Source of the DNA: Darksidea phi
Taxonomy: Eukaryota; Ascomycota; Dothideomycetes; Pleosporales; Lentitheciaceae
Assembly (NCBI GenBank): GCA_030770425.1
Contig: JASJFT010000192.1
Location: 1 to 64,000, forward strand
Length of the DNA stretch: 64,000 bases
Reading direction: 5' to 3'
Below the pieces are notes generated by a model. The model was given only the letters and a program-made list of their open reading frames with translations, was not told the origin of the DNA and ran no database searches. Of the stretch, positions 1-11,383 are shown one piece after another. Made by a program: the position numbers and the translations under genes. The first letter of the stretch is position 1. Each line of letters begins with the position of its first letter.

Positions 1-118
1 GGGCCAAAACAAACAAAAAAAAAAAATTACCCCGGCCCCCCACCAAAAAAACCCCCTGTCGCCCCCCCAAAACCCCCATTATCGGCAAACATTTCCCCCC
101 CCCCCCCCCCGTCCCCGC
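1..118. other. Homopolymer-rich low-quality edge, probable contig end
   Basis: The stretch consists almost wholly of runs of A and C, including a run of about 18 C at roughly 93-110, while the adjoining coding sequence has normal composition. This resembles an error-rich contig terminus rather than biology. The neighbouring RRM gene enters it without a start codon, so the true 5' part of that gene is lost or garbled here. Confidence 0.7.
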
Positions 119-742
119 GCCTCGGATATCGATATCCACAGTTTTATCCGCAAGGCAGGCAGCGCCGCCCAGACCATCAAGCTTCCCCAAAATCGATTCA
201 CAGGCATGAACATTCGCGTTGCCGAAGTCAAACTCCGCGAAGGCCTTTTCGCCGAAGAAGTAGCCGCAAAGTTGGATGGGCATAAACTCCTTACAGGCCG
301 TATTAGGGTCATACTCGAGGACGCTTCAGAGAAGATCTTAGAACGCGCGGTTGGCTGCCACGCGAAATGTAACCGCCTATTTCCAATTCAGTACAGAAAT
401 TACACCGATGAAGATGTCCTAAGGCCTGTTGTTGAGCGTCGACGCCTATACATCGGGAGCATTCCTAAGCTGGAAAGTTTGGAACCGCGACCTGGGATTC
501 TCGAAAACAAGGTTATCTCGCTGCTTGCTGGATATTCCGTCGAGGGAATCAGGAATGCTCTTGCTTCGGCTCAGCAGGGTGATGGGTTCAAGGCTTTATT
601 GGTCGATCTCAAGGATGCTGAACAGGCTGCGAGCGTTTTTAAGTTGTTGAACGGGAAGGTGTTCTTTGGAAGGAAGTTGTCATGTAAGCACGTTACGGCG
701 ACGAATCGACGGCCTCGGGGGAAACAGGCAGGACGGGAATAA
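119..742 (+). CDS. RNA-recognition-motif protein, 5'-partial
   Basis: The frame is already open upstream of the first ATG (206), so the gene starts left of the readable sequence and 206 is probably internal. The visible part looks like two RRM folds. The first begins inside its helix 1 (DIHSFIRKAG) and runs to the beta-4 strand (GRIRVILED). The second has an RNP2-like LYIGSIP, an RNP1-like GFKALLVDL, and ends GRKLSCKHV. The C-terminus is basic (RRPRGKQAGRE). A role in RNA binding is inferred from the fold; the target cannot be read from the sequence. It converges on the RRM protein at 1005-2099, with a 262-bp gap between stops. Codon usage looks normal for the window. Confidence 0.7.
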   Translation, partial: ASDIDIHSFIRKAGSAAQTIKLPQNRFTGMNIRVAEVKLREGLFAEEVAAKLDGHKLLTGRIRVILEDASEKILERAVGCHAKCNRLFPIQYRNYTDEDVLRPVVERRRLYIGSIPKLESLEPRPGILENKVISLLAGYSVEGIRNALASAQQGDGFKALLVDLKDAEQAASVFKLLNGKVFFGRKLSCKHVTATNRRPRGKQAGRE

Positions 743-1004
743 TGATGCTGAGGTGATCGCTGCGAAAAAGGAAGGGGAGAGGAGAGAGTTTCTATCCATA
801 CACGGCCGTAGCTAGTAGAAGCCTACCCGCGGAAACGCAGTGTGCGAATGCGCACTCATAGTCAATTTGCATTTGGGTTTACAGGAATGCAATATATATT
901 TTCTTGTACAAACGCCGTGAGTGGTAGGTATACAAAATATTTTACAGATAGATCACACAGCTCTTTGCCAGCGAGGTCACTTTCGATAGGTGGGTTACGG
1001 TAGG

Positions 1005-2099
1005 TTAACCACGGCGCGATCGCTGGCCCTTGGGCGGCTTCTGCACAAACGGCGTCGAATACCTCTCTTCGTCAATCTCCTCCGGAGGCGGTGCAACTCC
1101 TTTTTCTTGCAGGAGCTTCAGTTTCCCCTTATCCGCCACTCCAAGCTGATATGCTCTCCACGGCGCCATCTTGTGCTGCGTGAGCCAGATCTTGAGCCCT
1201 TGAACGTCTGTATCATGAAGGGTGCTCATGGCCTCTTCTGCACCCTGCTTAGTCTTCATGTCAGCGAAGCAGAGGAACCTCGGGGTCTGCTTCATATCGC
1301 CCCAGTTCGGCGAAATTCGACCAATGGACTCGAGGCCAAACGGAGCTAAAGTGCGCTTAACAATCTCTCGGTTGGCTTCATTGCGGATCCCAATGGGAGC
1401 TTGCAAATCGGCCCATGCGGGAGGTTTGACGGAGAACACGATGCGACGCCCCTCGAGGATTGGCTGGGTAGCTGCAGTGAGTCCCGCTTCGTTGGTGATA
1501 ACAAGATAGCCGAGATCGTCCTTTTTGCTGCCATTGATGTTCCAGGCGTAGTCTGGTCTTAGTTGCCTGACGTAGACTTTGGTGCCTAGGTTTTCGTTCT
1601 CGTTGAGCAGCTCCACGGCTTTTCGAGCCTGTTCCTCGCTTGCTAACTCGATAAAGGCGTGGCGATCGTTGAAGAAGGTAAAACGATCGATCCTCAGTTC
1701 GAAATCGGCACTGCGGGCTATTAGATCAGAATGCACGTGACTGGTAAACCAATGAGGATACACATACATCTCCAGACCATTTTCCTTAAACAATGATTCC
1801 ACCGCAGTCCTGCTAATTCGCTTCGGGAAATTCATCACCACGACTGACCGCGCATTCTTGCTTCGCTGAAACTCGGGTATTTCTTCGAGTGGGACAGCGG
1901 ATTGAGCACTAGCCGCCTGATCCTGTACCGCTTCTTGGAGTAGCCAGGGTTTCGAGGTGAATTGCCGCTGTGGAAGAGCGACCGCGATTTTTGTCGTGCC
2001 AAACACGGAGCTGGCGATACGTGTTGGAGAACCCCTGGAGAGAAAAGAGCGACCGAGCAAGCAAACCCGAGGCAACGCCATCATGACCGTCGACTTCAA
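1005..2099 (-). CDS. RRM-domain protein, probably mitochondrial
   Basis: Single-exon frame of 364 aa. The N-terminus is Arg/Ser/Thr-rich with few acidic residues (MKSTVMMALPRVCLLGRS), which suggests a mitochondrial presequence. Residues ~84-160 form an RRM: RNP2-like SVVVMNFP, RNP1-like RHAFIELAS, and a final strand TKVYVRQL. A second, more diverged RRM-like unit spans ~195-310. It includes RRIVFSVKPP, RFLCFADMKT and GLKIWLTQ. The tail is basic (KPPKGQRSRRG). The start at 2099 is the upstream-most ATG; a Met at residue 6 or 7 could serve instead. An organellar RNA-processing or translation role is inference only. The gene converges on the partial RRM gene to its left, so the window begins with two RRM genes tail to tail. 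Confidence 0.75.
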   Translation of the reverse strand: MKSTVMMALPRVCLLGRSFLSRGSPTRIASSVFGTTKIAVALPQRQFTSKPWLLQEAVQDQAASAQSAVPLEEIPEFQRSKNARSVVVMNFPKRISRTAVESLFKENGLEMYVYPHWFTSHVHSDLIARSADFELRIDRFTFFNDRHAFIELASEEQARKAVELLNENENLGTKVYVRQLRPDYAWNINGSKKDDLGYLVITNEAGLTAATQPILEGRRIVFSVKPPAWADLQAPIGIRNEANREIVKRTLAPFGLESIGRISPNWGDMKQTPRFLCFADMKTKQGAEEAMSTLHDTDVQGLKIWLTQHKMAPWRAYQLGVADKGKLKLLQEKGVAPPPEEIDEERYSTPFVQKPPKGQRSRRG

Positions 2100-3737
2100 G
2101 TATACAAGTAGCGAAGAAGCAATTGAAATGAGAGAAGAAATGATGAAAAGGCAGAAATAGACTGGTATCGATGGGTGAAGACAAAAGAGAAAAGTCGAAG
2201 TTCAAACCCGCCAAGAGCTGGCACGTGCTGCTATCGATAAAGTACGTAAGCGATTCTTCGCTCTTTCCAACTTCACTTTTCGCCCACAGGCAGCGCCTTG
2301 GGCATGTTTACGGCTGTATGGCATCTTCATCGGACTATCACGGTTTGGAGGCGTCCGTAACTTGTTCAACGATCCCTTAGACGCTTCAAGCGACACAATC
2401 TTAAAGTTACGGTTGAAAGCATTCCAACTTCACACTACCAAGTCGGGCCACTCCATATACGGCTTATCGGCGGACGAAGGTGCAGCGACGCTTAGAGTAA
2501 TTGCCTAAGTTATCGCCGGGGCAGACGTAGGGACTTTTTGGTGTTAGAGGTCGGGAGCGTTGCGCAAGTGATAGCATCGAAAGCTGCTTCCCGGAACAAC
2601 GATATACTTATCGAGGGGTATGACAATATAGCATCCCGGAGCTCATCTCTTTCTTCTACCCACTTCAATATATGCGTTAAGGTTTCCAAAACTATGGCGT
2701 CCGACGACTTCCCCGAGCTTGCATGTAAGGGTGTAGCATGGACTTGGAAACACCACCCTCGGCGTCATCTGCTCCATCATACTCGGCGTAAGTGTTTTCG
2801 GCGCGTGGTTAGCCTCAGGGTTTCAGAAATGCGCACCGCGCCTACCACTCAGTCCTTTAAACAGCCTTGTCATCACTGCTGCAGCCATCCACCAGAGAGT
2901 AATCAATATGCCGCAAGAACACAAGCGAAATGGGGTACTATTCCGACCCGCATTGATACCGAGGAGCAATCTATAGTGCATCATTGCACGATAACGAGTC
3001 GAAGAATCGAAGACACTAAAAAAGGACGTTGGTACGCATAATGGTCTCTCGAGAATGACATTGGAACATCTGAGTGGACAAGGTAGCTATAAGCTGCGAA
3101 GATTATCTCTTTATACGATATTCAAAATGAAAAGAGGGGAAATTTGACTGCATACCGGTTTCATACCGGCTGAGCATCTCTGTTGCAAAGGCACTACACA
3201 GTAAAACTTCCCATCACGATTACCCCTTTGCATGTGGTACTACAATTTACCTCTACTTTTCGCTGCTAATGTATACGTAAAAAGCTTGCGTGGTTTCTAC
3301 GATCAGGTCTGTAAATCTGACTCCGGTACATGCTGGAAGGAAATGGACATACATGCGCTCTAGAACCGAGGAGATATTCAGTTGAGGACCTGCACTTTCC
3401 ACCTGGTGTAAGATTAAGAATTTTTTCCGCACTGTTAGAGAGGCGGACGACTATACATGTCCAAAATTACTGTGCTGTAATTGAAACCGCTCACACGCCT
3501 GATTATTGATGGCTCCATATGTCCCTCCATTATTTCAACCCTGGAGGGCTCAGCTGTGGAATCACATAAGAAAGTCTCGAGAAAACGGCGATTATGGCTA
3601 GCTAAAGGTTATTTACCTTAGCAAATAATCTTATTAGACGTAGCGATTAATCTGTGGGTTTCTGCCAGGGTTGTCTAGTACGTACACCGGAGATTCTTGC
3701 ATTTTATCTCGCATCTCACATCTCGCGAATAATACCT
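2100..3737. other. Gene-poor spacer, no supportable gene
   Basis: Several short ORFs exist but none shows a recognisable domain. One plus-strand frame (2737-2973) is open without a start Met and reads as a membrane-like segment (TTLGVICSIILGVSVFGAW) followed by polar residues. It could be an exon relic of a membrane protein, but no flanking exon could be joined to it. The rest shows nothing identifiable. Confidence 0.5.
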
Positions 3738-5441
3738 TTACAACTCCCTTGCCCGAAATTGCAAAATCGGCCCATCCTTTGTACTAGCAAACCGGTCCTC
3801 AATCTGATACTCCGTCGCCCTTGTCCTGCCAACCTCAAGATCATCCCTCCCAGCACCCAACGACGTCCCCGGAGCCACCCTCAAATCATACAAGAACAAG
3901 ACTCTCGCAATCGTGACCGTCAGCTCCACATACGCCAATCCCTTGCCAATGCATCCCCTAGGCCCGATGCTGAAGGGGCAGAAGGCGGATTGTGCGTCGG
4001 CGAGATTGGCGTGTAACGGGTTGGCGGAGGGATCGGAGAGCCACCGTTCGGGCATGTAGTCGAAGGGGCGCGGGTAGTAGGTGGGGTTGTGGTGGAGCGC
4101 GTAGTGGGGGACGCCTACGTCGACGCCGGCGGGGATGTGGTGGCCGTCAATGTCTATACCGCCTGGGAGCACTTGTCGGGGGAGTGCGCCGGCGACGGGA
4201 GGGGTCATGCGCATTGACTCGTCGATGCATGCACGTAGGTACAAGCAGCCACTGAGCTTAGGCCCGGTTACAATTTCCTCGACGTCGGAGAAAGTCTCGC
4301 GGATCTCCTTGCACAGTTTTTGTAGCGCTGTGGCATTATTTGCTAAATAGAAGAATGTGCCGGCCATTGCGGTGGAGGTGGTGTCGGAACCTGCAATGAT
4401 GAGTAGGTTCGATTCGCCCCAGAGCTCGTTCATGCTGAAGCCGTTGCCGGTTTCTGGATCTTTCGCGTTGAGGAGGTGGTAGAAGAAGTCTTTTCGGTCG
4501 ACGTCTAAGCCCATCTTGGTGCGCTCCATGGCTTGCGCCTTGCTGTACTGCATGTACTGGCCGCGTTGAGCAGCGATCTTGCGGAAGAGTATCTTGTCGA
4601 GATGCCATTTGTGGATCGTAAGATGGGTTCCGCACTATAAATGTTAGCATGGGCTGCAATACACTCGATAGGTGAGGTACTCACGATTAAATGCCTATGC
4701 GCCGCATTCCCGACTAAGTTGACGGCAAAACGGTTCGTCGGACTCTCCAACATGCCAAACGCCTTTCCAAAAACCAAATCACCCATAATATCAAATACCA
4801 TCCAGTTACACCAATCCGCCACATTCCACGCTTCGTTCCAACCATTCTTCTCTCCTCCATCTCCTCTCGTCCCAGCATCCCTCTTCTCCCCCAGCAACCG
4901 ACAAGCCGTTCGAACGTTAGCCAAAATATACCTCTCCAGCCCCTTAATCGCCTGATCGCTAAACGCATGGCTCATGACTCTGCGCTTCCTCGCATGCTGC
5001 ATCTTATCAATACTACTATGCACATTGACCGTAGCCTTGGTTGCCGGGAAGGCGGTGTAGAAATCGGCTTTGCGCACATTGGAGCGGAATCCGTAGATAG
5101 ATTTGAGTGCTGTGGCGGTGTTGATGCTTAGCGTATTGGGTCCGATGCGCACAATGGGCCCGTAGAGGGCGTGCGCGCGGTGGAAGGCGAGGTGGCGTGA
5201 ACCGCGGTAAGCGTAGTAGGCTAGGTAGATGTCGGTTATGCGGGCGAGGGGTGGGCCAGGGTAGCGTGCGAGCGGGTGGAGGGTTAAACGGTAGATTATT
5301 ACGGCAAGGGCCTGTGGTTGTTAATGAATGCGTTTGTGGGCACACTGGATGGCATACATAGAGAGTGAGTGCTCCGAATATGGAGGCTAGGAGGAGGAGT
5401 GGTGAGCTCAGAAGGCCCAATAGAAATTGCATGACGGGCAC
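3738..5441 (-). CDS. Cytochrome P450 monooxygenase
   Basis: Three exons on the minus strand: 5441-5358, 5311-4685 and 4634-3738. The introns are 46 and 50 nt (GTATGC...CACAG and GTGAGT...TATAG), both in phase 0, giving ~535 aa, normal for a fungal P450. The N-terminus is a membrane anchor (LLGLLSSPLLLLASIFGA) followed by a proline hinge (HPLARYPGPPLAR). Family hallmarks are the helix-I oxygen-binding AGSDTTST, the helix-K ESMR (ExxR), a PERW motif, and the heme loop FSIGPRGCIGKG with its Cys ligand. These place the enzyme in the ER membrane, using a reductase partner. The overall look resembles the CYP65/isotrichodermin-hydroxylase type clan, but the substrate cannot be inferred. No biosynthetic core gene lies beside it. 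It is intact, with no in-frame stop in the spliced model. Confidence 0.92.
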
Positions 5442-6238
5442 CTTTCTATGATGTGATCATGGACACGAACAAGCCGTCTTTCTGCCTGTGTAAGTTGCAA
5501 CCGATAATATCGACTCCTCTCAAGCAATCCAGGAACGATCAAACAGACTCTCCTACGCACACCGGCCCATATATACCGGCAAACTCACCATCCCACCTCC
5601 ATCCGGCGTGCCTTGAACTGCCAGCGTAGCATCATCAATGTCATCACTAAGAAGCCGTTCGTTCGCAAGCACCCTTCAAACTTGGTCACCTGCGAATTTT
5701 TGGCGGCGGATGTTGTGCGTATATGTTGCGGCTTGTGGCGGCTGGCACCGGCTATTGGTGTGACGAACAATGAGATAGTCACGTGCGTCGGGTATTGAGG
5801 TCGTGGGCGGATACTGGGGCTCGTTGAGTAAGCTGAGAACTTGGAATGTAGCGTGGATTTAGGGTGGTGCCTTGGGTGGAGACGGGTAGGTGGTTTGTTG
5901 GCACAGTACTTTTACTCCCGTAATTGTTCGAAATGTATGCGGCCGGTCCGTATCTGACGCTTGAGCAGAGCATGGTACAATCTCCCTTCAATGATAGTCA
6001 CAAATCCGGAAACACATTTTGAAAAGCAACTCCAGATGTTCTTCAGGGATATCAACGTTGAAGTAAAGCGCGCTAGCCAATGGCGAATGAGGCTCTCGCT
6101 TACTCACCAGGCTTGGCATCGCAGCTTCCGCGAACCTCACCAAGCTTCACATCTCGAACAGAGCCCAGAAGCACCACCATATCCGCCCATTGACCCTCTT
6201 CACTCCTCAATCGCGTAGTCGCGAGCTTGCTGCACATC
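5442..6238. other. Divergent promoter interval between P450 and complex I gene
   Basis: This ~800-bp interval separates two divergently transcribed genes. The short ORFs in it (for example at 5585-5782, 5779-5991 and 5961-6218) show no domain, start context or splice structure worth calling. It presumably carries the promoters of both neighbours, but no regulatory motif was identified with confidence. Confidence 0.5.
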
Positions 6239-6951
6239 ATGGCAGCAAAGATGGTCCCTACGCGCTTCGCGGTATGTGCAAAACCCCTCGTCTCTATCCT
6301 CGATTGAGCCACCCCTCCCTCGGATACCACCATAGCCCCGGAACAACGATACTGACATATTCGTACACAGCGCTATACGGTCCAGCCAACAGGCATCTAT
6401 GCCTTCATCAACCGTTTACTCGCCCTTGACCCTAACCGCTCCACTGGTATCCCGTTGAACCCTCAATTCCGCAACCCACCCCCGGGCGCCAACGATCCCA
6501 ACACGTATGACGATCCCGTCACCGTTCCGGCCGCCGACCTCGCCGAGAATCCATACTGGAAGCGTGACGTACGACGCCGGTACCCTCGACTGTCCACCAT
6601 CACCCAGGCTGATGCTGTGGCCCTGCTCCAGGTGGGAAGCGCAGCGGCGCCAAAGCAAGATTTGATCGGCGAGGCGGGCACAAAGCAGCTTGTAGCCGCG
6701 CAGGAGGAGGGCACGAAGGGACTAAGCGTTGCATTTGAGAGGAACACTGGGTTGGCGAAGGATGTGCTGGGTCCTGGGGGTATGCCGCCTCTGCCGGGAG
6801 GTCTGCATGTCAGCGCGGATGGGCAGAAGAGGTACGAGATCGATAAGGAGGAAGGCTTTCCTGAGCAGTAAGTAATTTCAACGTTATATGCTTGGAAATG
6901 GTGGCGCGGTACTAACTGACGTACAGATACCCGTGCCGAACCTTTATCTAA
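6239..6951 (+). CDS. NADH-ubiquinone oxidoreductase 21 kDa-type accessory subunit
   Basis: Three exons: 6239-6271, 6371-6867 and 6927-6951. The introns are 99 nt (GTATGT...ACAG) and 59 nt (GTAAGT...ACAG, with branch site CTAAC at 6912-6916). The protein is 184 aa. The short first exon (MAAKMVPTRFA) and the last exon (CRTFI) are too small to stand as ORFs but restore the expected ends. The body shows features remembered from the fungal complex I ~21 kDa subunit family: RYTVQPTG, NRSTGIPLNPQFRNPPPG, ENPYWKRDVRR, and the C-terminal pair EQYPCRTF. The protein would be an accessory subunit of respiratory complex I at the inner mitochondrial membrane. Antisense ORFs over the same stretch are shadows. 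Family assignment rests on memory of these motifs, not a search. Confidence 0.82.
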
Positions 6952-7197
6952 GTGCTTCACCGGTGGCTGGGGTCGATGAAGGTGGGACTGCTAGAACACT
7001 GTAAATATGAACACTCAAATTTCCTTGTGTGCATGCAAACTCTTTTTATGTGACGCTCGTGTCCTAGGGTTCACCTTCACTCTCCGCTTCCTGTCCGCGC
7101 CTGCCTTCCATGGGTCTTGGCACCCGGTCGTGACTTCCTCTATGGTTACGACTCGCTCTATCTTCACCGACGGAGTGTCGCCCGCCTCAACACCACG

Positions 7198-9786
7198 ATG
7201 CCTTCCTTTCTCAAGCCCTTCTTCAAGATGGGTTCCGCGAAGGCGCAGCCCGAAGAAGAGGACCCCTCCCCTTTGGATGTCATCTTCGCCTGCTCCGTCT
7301 GCGGCGACACCTTTTCCGACGTCTACAAGGGCCACGGTGAATCTGTCCAAGGCTTCTCGGACGGCATCAACCCAAAGGATCGCCGCGTCACGCGTCTCTA
7401 CGTCAGCGCGTGCTGCCATGTCATCTGCATCAAGCATATCGAAGGCGGCAACGGTGGGTGCAATCTGTTTAGAATAGAGGCGCCAGGCTTGTAGCTGATT
7501 CTTCTAGGTCCGCCGTTTCACCCCGCAGGCCAACACCCGCGCGCTCCTTGTCCGGTGTGCGCAAAAGATGGTGGCGAAGAGCGACCGCGCGAGCTTTACT
7601 CGATCCGCGGCTTCAACGAGGGCGAATACGACCCAGCAATCCCGAAGTTCTGGTTCTCAGCGCCGCCGATGAGGCTGGAGGGCAATGGGAGAGAGATGGA
7701 AGCTTTGAGGGTACATCACCGGTCATGTTACACCGTGGTCACTGTACTGATTTAGCCCAGTTCCAATATCTTGCCTTGATTCGGTACAGCAGGAAAACCT
7801 CCGCTGCCTATAAGCACACGAAAGAAGACCTTGGCGAGTCGCAACAGAAGCTGCAGAACATGGAGGAACTTGCGTCGGCTGAGCACGCCAAGGTACTATC
7901 ACTCGAGCAGGAGTTGGAGCGTCTTCGTCCGCTCGAGCAGGAGCTACTTAGATTCAAAGCACGGCTGCCCGCGATTGAGCATTACCTGAGACTACTGCCC
8001 AGGTTGGTCGAGTACGCATGCACTTTTCGCCCAATATTCTCGCCGAGCACTAATGGCGCCTTCTAGGGAGAGAGAATTAATGCAAACCCGGCTGGCCTCT
8101 GTAGGCTTTCGTATGGCTTTGGAGCCAATTCCGAATCACGGTGAACCTCTTCCATTAGATGAGGAGGGTAAATTTGACAATGGATACGTCAATCGTCTCG
8201 GCGCGGAACAACAGAAAACGGCTTCGAGTCACACGGCAGGCAGGTCGGCGCACAACACGGGTTATACGGAAGAGCTGGAAGAAGCGTACAGTCCCCAGAC
8301 GCATCGCCCATATAAGCGACCAAGGGTCGACTCATCTCCGCGGTCGAAAAACATACATGCTGCGCCGTCAAGCCGTGATTTGATGCCTCCGCCACCCAAG
8401 TCGATCTCTCGAATGAAATCGGTGCGCAACATTATTCCAACCATTCGGAAAAAGTTCTCAAGCGGGAAACAATCCGCGTTACCACAGCCTACACAGACCG
8501 TCGACCCAGACGTGCAGGTGTATGAGAACGGTTATAGGGAAGCCGTTACCCCGCCCACTCAGCCAAGCAGCGACCGGGATCGACCGCCTAGTCGTCATGG
8601 TGCACAGCAAGATACATATTACATGTCCGGCGCATTGCCGGTCGAGCATCCTCAGCAGGCAACCTACACGCGCAATCCCCAACTACTCCCCAATGTTGGC
8701 CTCGATGATGATCGAGCGGAGTTCACGTTTCGGTCGCCATCGCCCATCAAGCTAGACGGTCACCGACCCAACAAGCTACCCACAGAGCCATCCTATATAC
8801 GTCTTATGGACGGCTTAGGACACGATAATGGACTCAATCTGGGGCTTCAAGACCCTCGCAGACATCCACCTGACCGGACTCACCCAGATACATACGTAAC
8901 ACAAAGGGACGAGCACGAGCGTAGTGGAGGCAAAATACGGAACCACCGAAGTTCCGGCCATGCTCTTCCTGCTCAGTCGCCCATGCGAGTCGCTCGGTCA
9001 CAAGCATACCGCCATCCTGATTCGCTTCGGTCCCATCCAACTAACGCATCCACTAGCAACACTCCTAACCGTAGCGCTATAAACCCGGTCACGCCAGCAC
9101 CCCCCCGATTCCAACGACCAACGCAAGAGGTGGATGATGTGGTAAGTCCTTTCTTCGGAAGTAGCAAGCGCAATCCGCCGCATTTTACACGAGCCCCACC
9201 CGCTGAACGACATGATAGTATGATTCGCTCCAACGGTTATCCATTTCATCGAGAGCTGGAACGCGAGGCAGAAACAGATTGGCGAGGAGGTCGTAGCCTG
9301 AATGGGCTCTCATTTTTCAACTCGCCACTGAATGACAGGAATGAGCCTATTGAGTGGAGACGTGAACCGAAACGTTCGGAGTACATATCATCTTCGCAAC
9401 ACTATCAACCCCGAAATGTCAACTCTAGAGGCTTTATTACGAAACCGGAAAGCGGCCGTTCGCCTTACGTCAATGGTAGCTCGTACGGCTTTCTCGATAG
9501 GTCGTCTAGCACTCAGCAACAGCCTGTACACTCTCAGTCAGCGATTCCTTTTCCCTCTTTCAGTCGCGCATCGCAATCTCGCGCTGCGCCGCTTCCCACT
9601 GCAATGTCTTCCTTCGTCTCCAGTCGCGGTCGCTCTCCTCTTCGCAGCAGCTCACACTTGAACGGGCTGGAACGGGCTGGTGTGAGGAGCAGTCGTCTCT
9701 CACATACTAAAACTCCTGGAAATGCCTTTGCTACGTCGGCAAGGCCTTTATTATCCCGTTCCGGACGTCGTAGTGTTAGAAGATGA
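7198..9786 (+). CDS. Zinc-finger-like, coiled-coil protein with long disordered tail
   Basis: Four exons: 7198-7453, 7508-7710, 7761-8002 and 8067-9786. The introns are 54, 50 and 64 nt, all GT-AG, and splicing gives a continuous 806-aa frame. Residues ~31-125 hold paired Cys/His positions (CSVCGDTF, ACCHVICIKHIE, CPVCAKDGG) spaced like a RING/U-box-type zinc-binding module. Next comes a Glu/Leu-rich coiled coil (~165-240: LEQELERLRPLEQELLRF). The last ~550 residues are Ser/Pro/Arg/Gln-rich and look disordered, with many SP and RSP sites. An E3-ligase-like or scaffold role is possible from this layout but is inference; no named homologue was recognised. An upstream in-frame ATG at 7117 is an alternative start. 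The 7198 ATG is preferred because it begins the conserved-looking segment. Confidence 0.75.
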
Positions 9787-10410
9787 CTGGTTCTGAGCCG
9801 CATTTGGGTTAGGATTTTTTTTCTTTTTGCGATTTGTCAGCTTTCGGGCTTGTCATATACTTTTCTTTCGTACGAGATGGTTTTATGAAGGGGTGGTATC
9901 TTGCGAGAGGGATCTCAGGATGTGGGACGCATATGGAGTGGATAAGAGGGAGTCCGGTCAGTATGGTCGATATTGTTCAATCACAACAGAAATGCCGACT
10001 CTTAAGACCTTCAGATGTGCCGACTAGCACTGCAAATGACTTGATGCTCAGACGATCCTTAATCCTTTAGTCATTGCGCGGGGTAAGTGACAATTTCAAG
10101 GTGGAGGTAATAGTACGCTTGACTGGGAAGTTTTGAGTACTGGTCAAACTGCGCTTGTACTGCCATGCCGTAGCTATGCTGCATGAAGCTGGTGCAGGGA
10201 TCTGACCTTCGTAGGGAGCTGAGTCGCCCGGTGAACATGGTTGCGACCAACTTAACGACTTTACAACAGCCGTACATTCTTAGCTTTTGCAGTTTATATA
10301 TATGCTTCCTCTGCATTAACATACCTCCAAAACGAGGCGAATACGGTTGTACCGGTCGGTTTTGTAGCCGAGGCTGTTACTGTCAGGGAGCATATATCAA
10401 GTTGTCGACG
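9787..10410. other. Intergenic spacer
   Basis: This holds the 3' flank of the zinc-finger gene and small frames without recognisable content. No RNA gene, repeat or promoter element was identified. Confidence 0.4.
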
Positions 10411-11230
10411 CTAGCGATTTAGAAAGGATATCGAGTATTGCATCTTCGGCAGGGCAAAGCAGGCAACTCCACGAAACCGGGAACATACCTCTAATACCCA
10501 CCTCTCCTCGCTGTCAAGAATTTGAGCTACCATCTGCTCATCTTCAGGCAGATCTCGAAGGAAAGCGGACATGTCCAGTCGGACGCTGTTCTGTAAAACG
10601 ACTTCATTCGCTCTAACCGCCATCGCAAGCGGAATATGCCCTCGGCCCAGATTCTCAAAGACGTCTGTGGCAGGTCGTCCCATGATATGCTGTCTTCCAG
10701 CCTTAGTGCACTCTTCATTCGGCAAGGGTGCTGAGAAACAACCCTTAATTTACAGGATGTAAGTTCATCCCGACTCTACATTATCGAAGACGAACGCCGC
10801 ATACGGAATTCCAGCAAACACCGAAATCCCTACCGTGACATTGCATTCCGCCGGCTTTTCTTCTAGCTCACCGAAGAGGCATATAATATATGCTTTTCCA
10901 TAGAAGCCACAGCCCCGGATTGCACGTGCAAGTTTTCGGACAGTGTCTTCTTCAATCTCTCTATCAGCCTTGAGGCAGGGTCTTCATTCAAGGAAGACGG
11001 TTGAACCAGTTGCACCGTCTGAACAGAGGCTATCGATTTTGATTTTTCTAGGCTGATTGGTGCCTTACAGACATGGTTACGAGGCAAAATCAGGACTGTC
11101 GGCCATAGTTTGGGTGGAATAAGCTTGCAAATAACTTGTGTGGCACGCTTTTCGGCATCCAGCACGTTTCCATAGGGGCTTGATGATACATCCATTGCGA
11201 CGCATATCTTGGCTATCTTGAATGCTGGTG
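10411..11230 (-). pseudogene. Decayed VWA-like fungal protein
   Basis: Three minus-strand segments in different frames read as parts of one protein. The N-terminal piece (11230-10863) has a MIDAS-like start (KICVAMDVSSSPYGN; canonical DxSxS) followed by DAEKRATQVIC. A middle piece around 10880-10765 reads ECNVTVGISVFAGIPYAAFVF, shown here as two parts ECNVTVGISVF and AGIPYAAFVF. The last (10725-10500) starts at GCFSAPLP and runs to ILDSEERW. This order resembles a widespread fungal protein family with a von Willebrand factor A-like domain. Stops and frame changes separate the pieces, and no normal intron reconciles them, so the gene appears broken. Function in the family is unknown to me. It lies just downstream of the TcA-type remnant on the same strand. 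Confidence 0.55.
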
Positions 11231-11383
11231 AGCCTTACACGGTTGCCGTGTCAGCCAAACTTCGAGAAGAAACAGGGAAACTACGGTCCTGGGTTGATCG
11301 TCTGATGTAAAGTACGGGGCTTCTTTGTAGCCAGAGCCATTTGGTTTCGATACGGAAACAAGCTCCCTTGTGTGAATGGGTCA

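Noticed and set aside
2737..2973. Membrane-like open frame without start
   Set aside because: Only one hydrophobic segment and no joinable exons; kept as a remark in the spacer rather than a gene.
3992..4255. Arg/Gly-rich plus-strand ORF inside the P450 locus
   Set aside because: Low-complexity translation antisense to the conserved P450 C-terminal exon.
6463..6960. 165-aa minus-strand ORF over the complex I subunit
   Set aside because: Shadow of the plus-strand gene, whose spliced model restores conserved ends.
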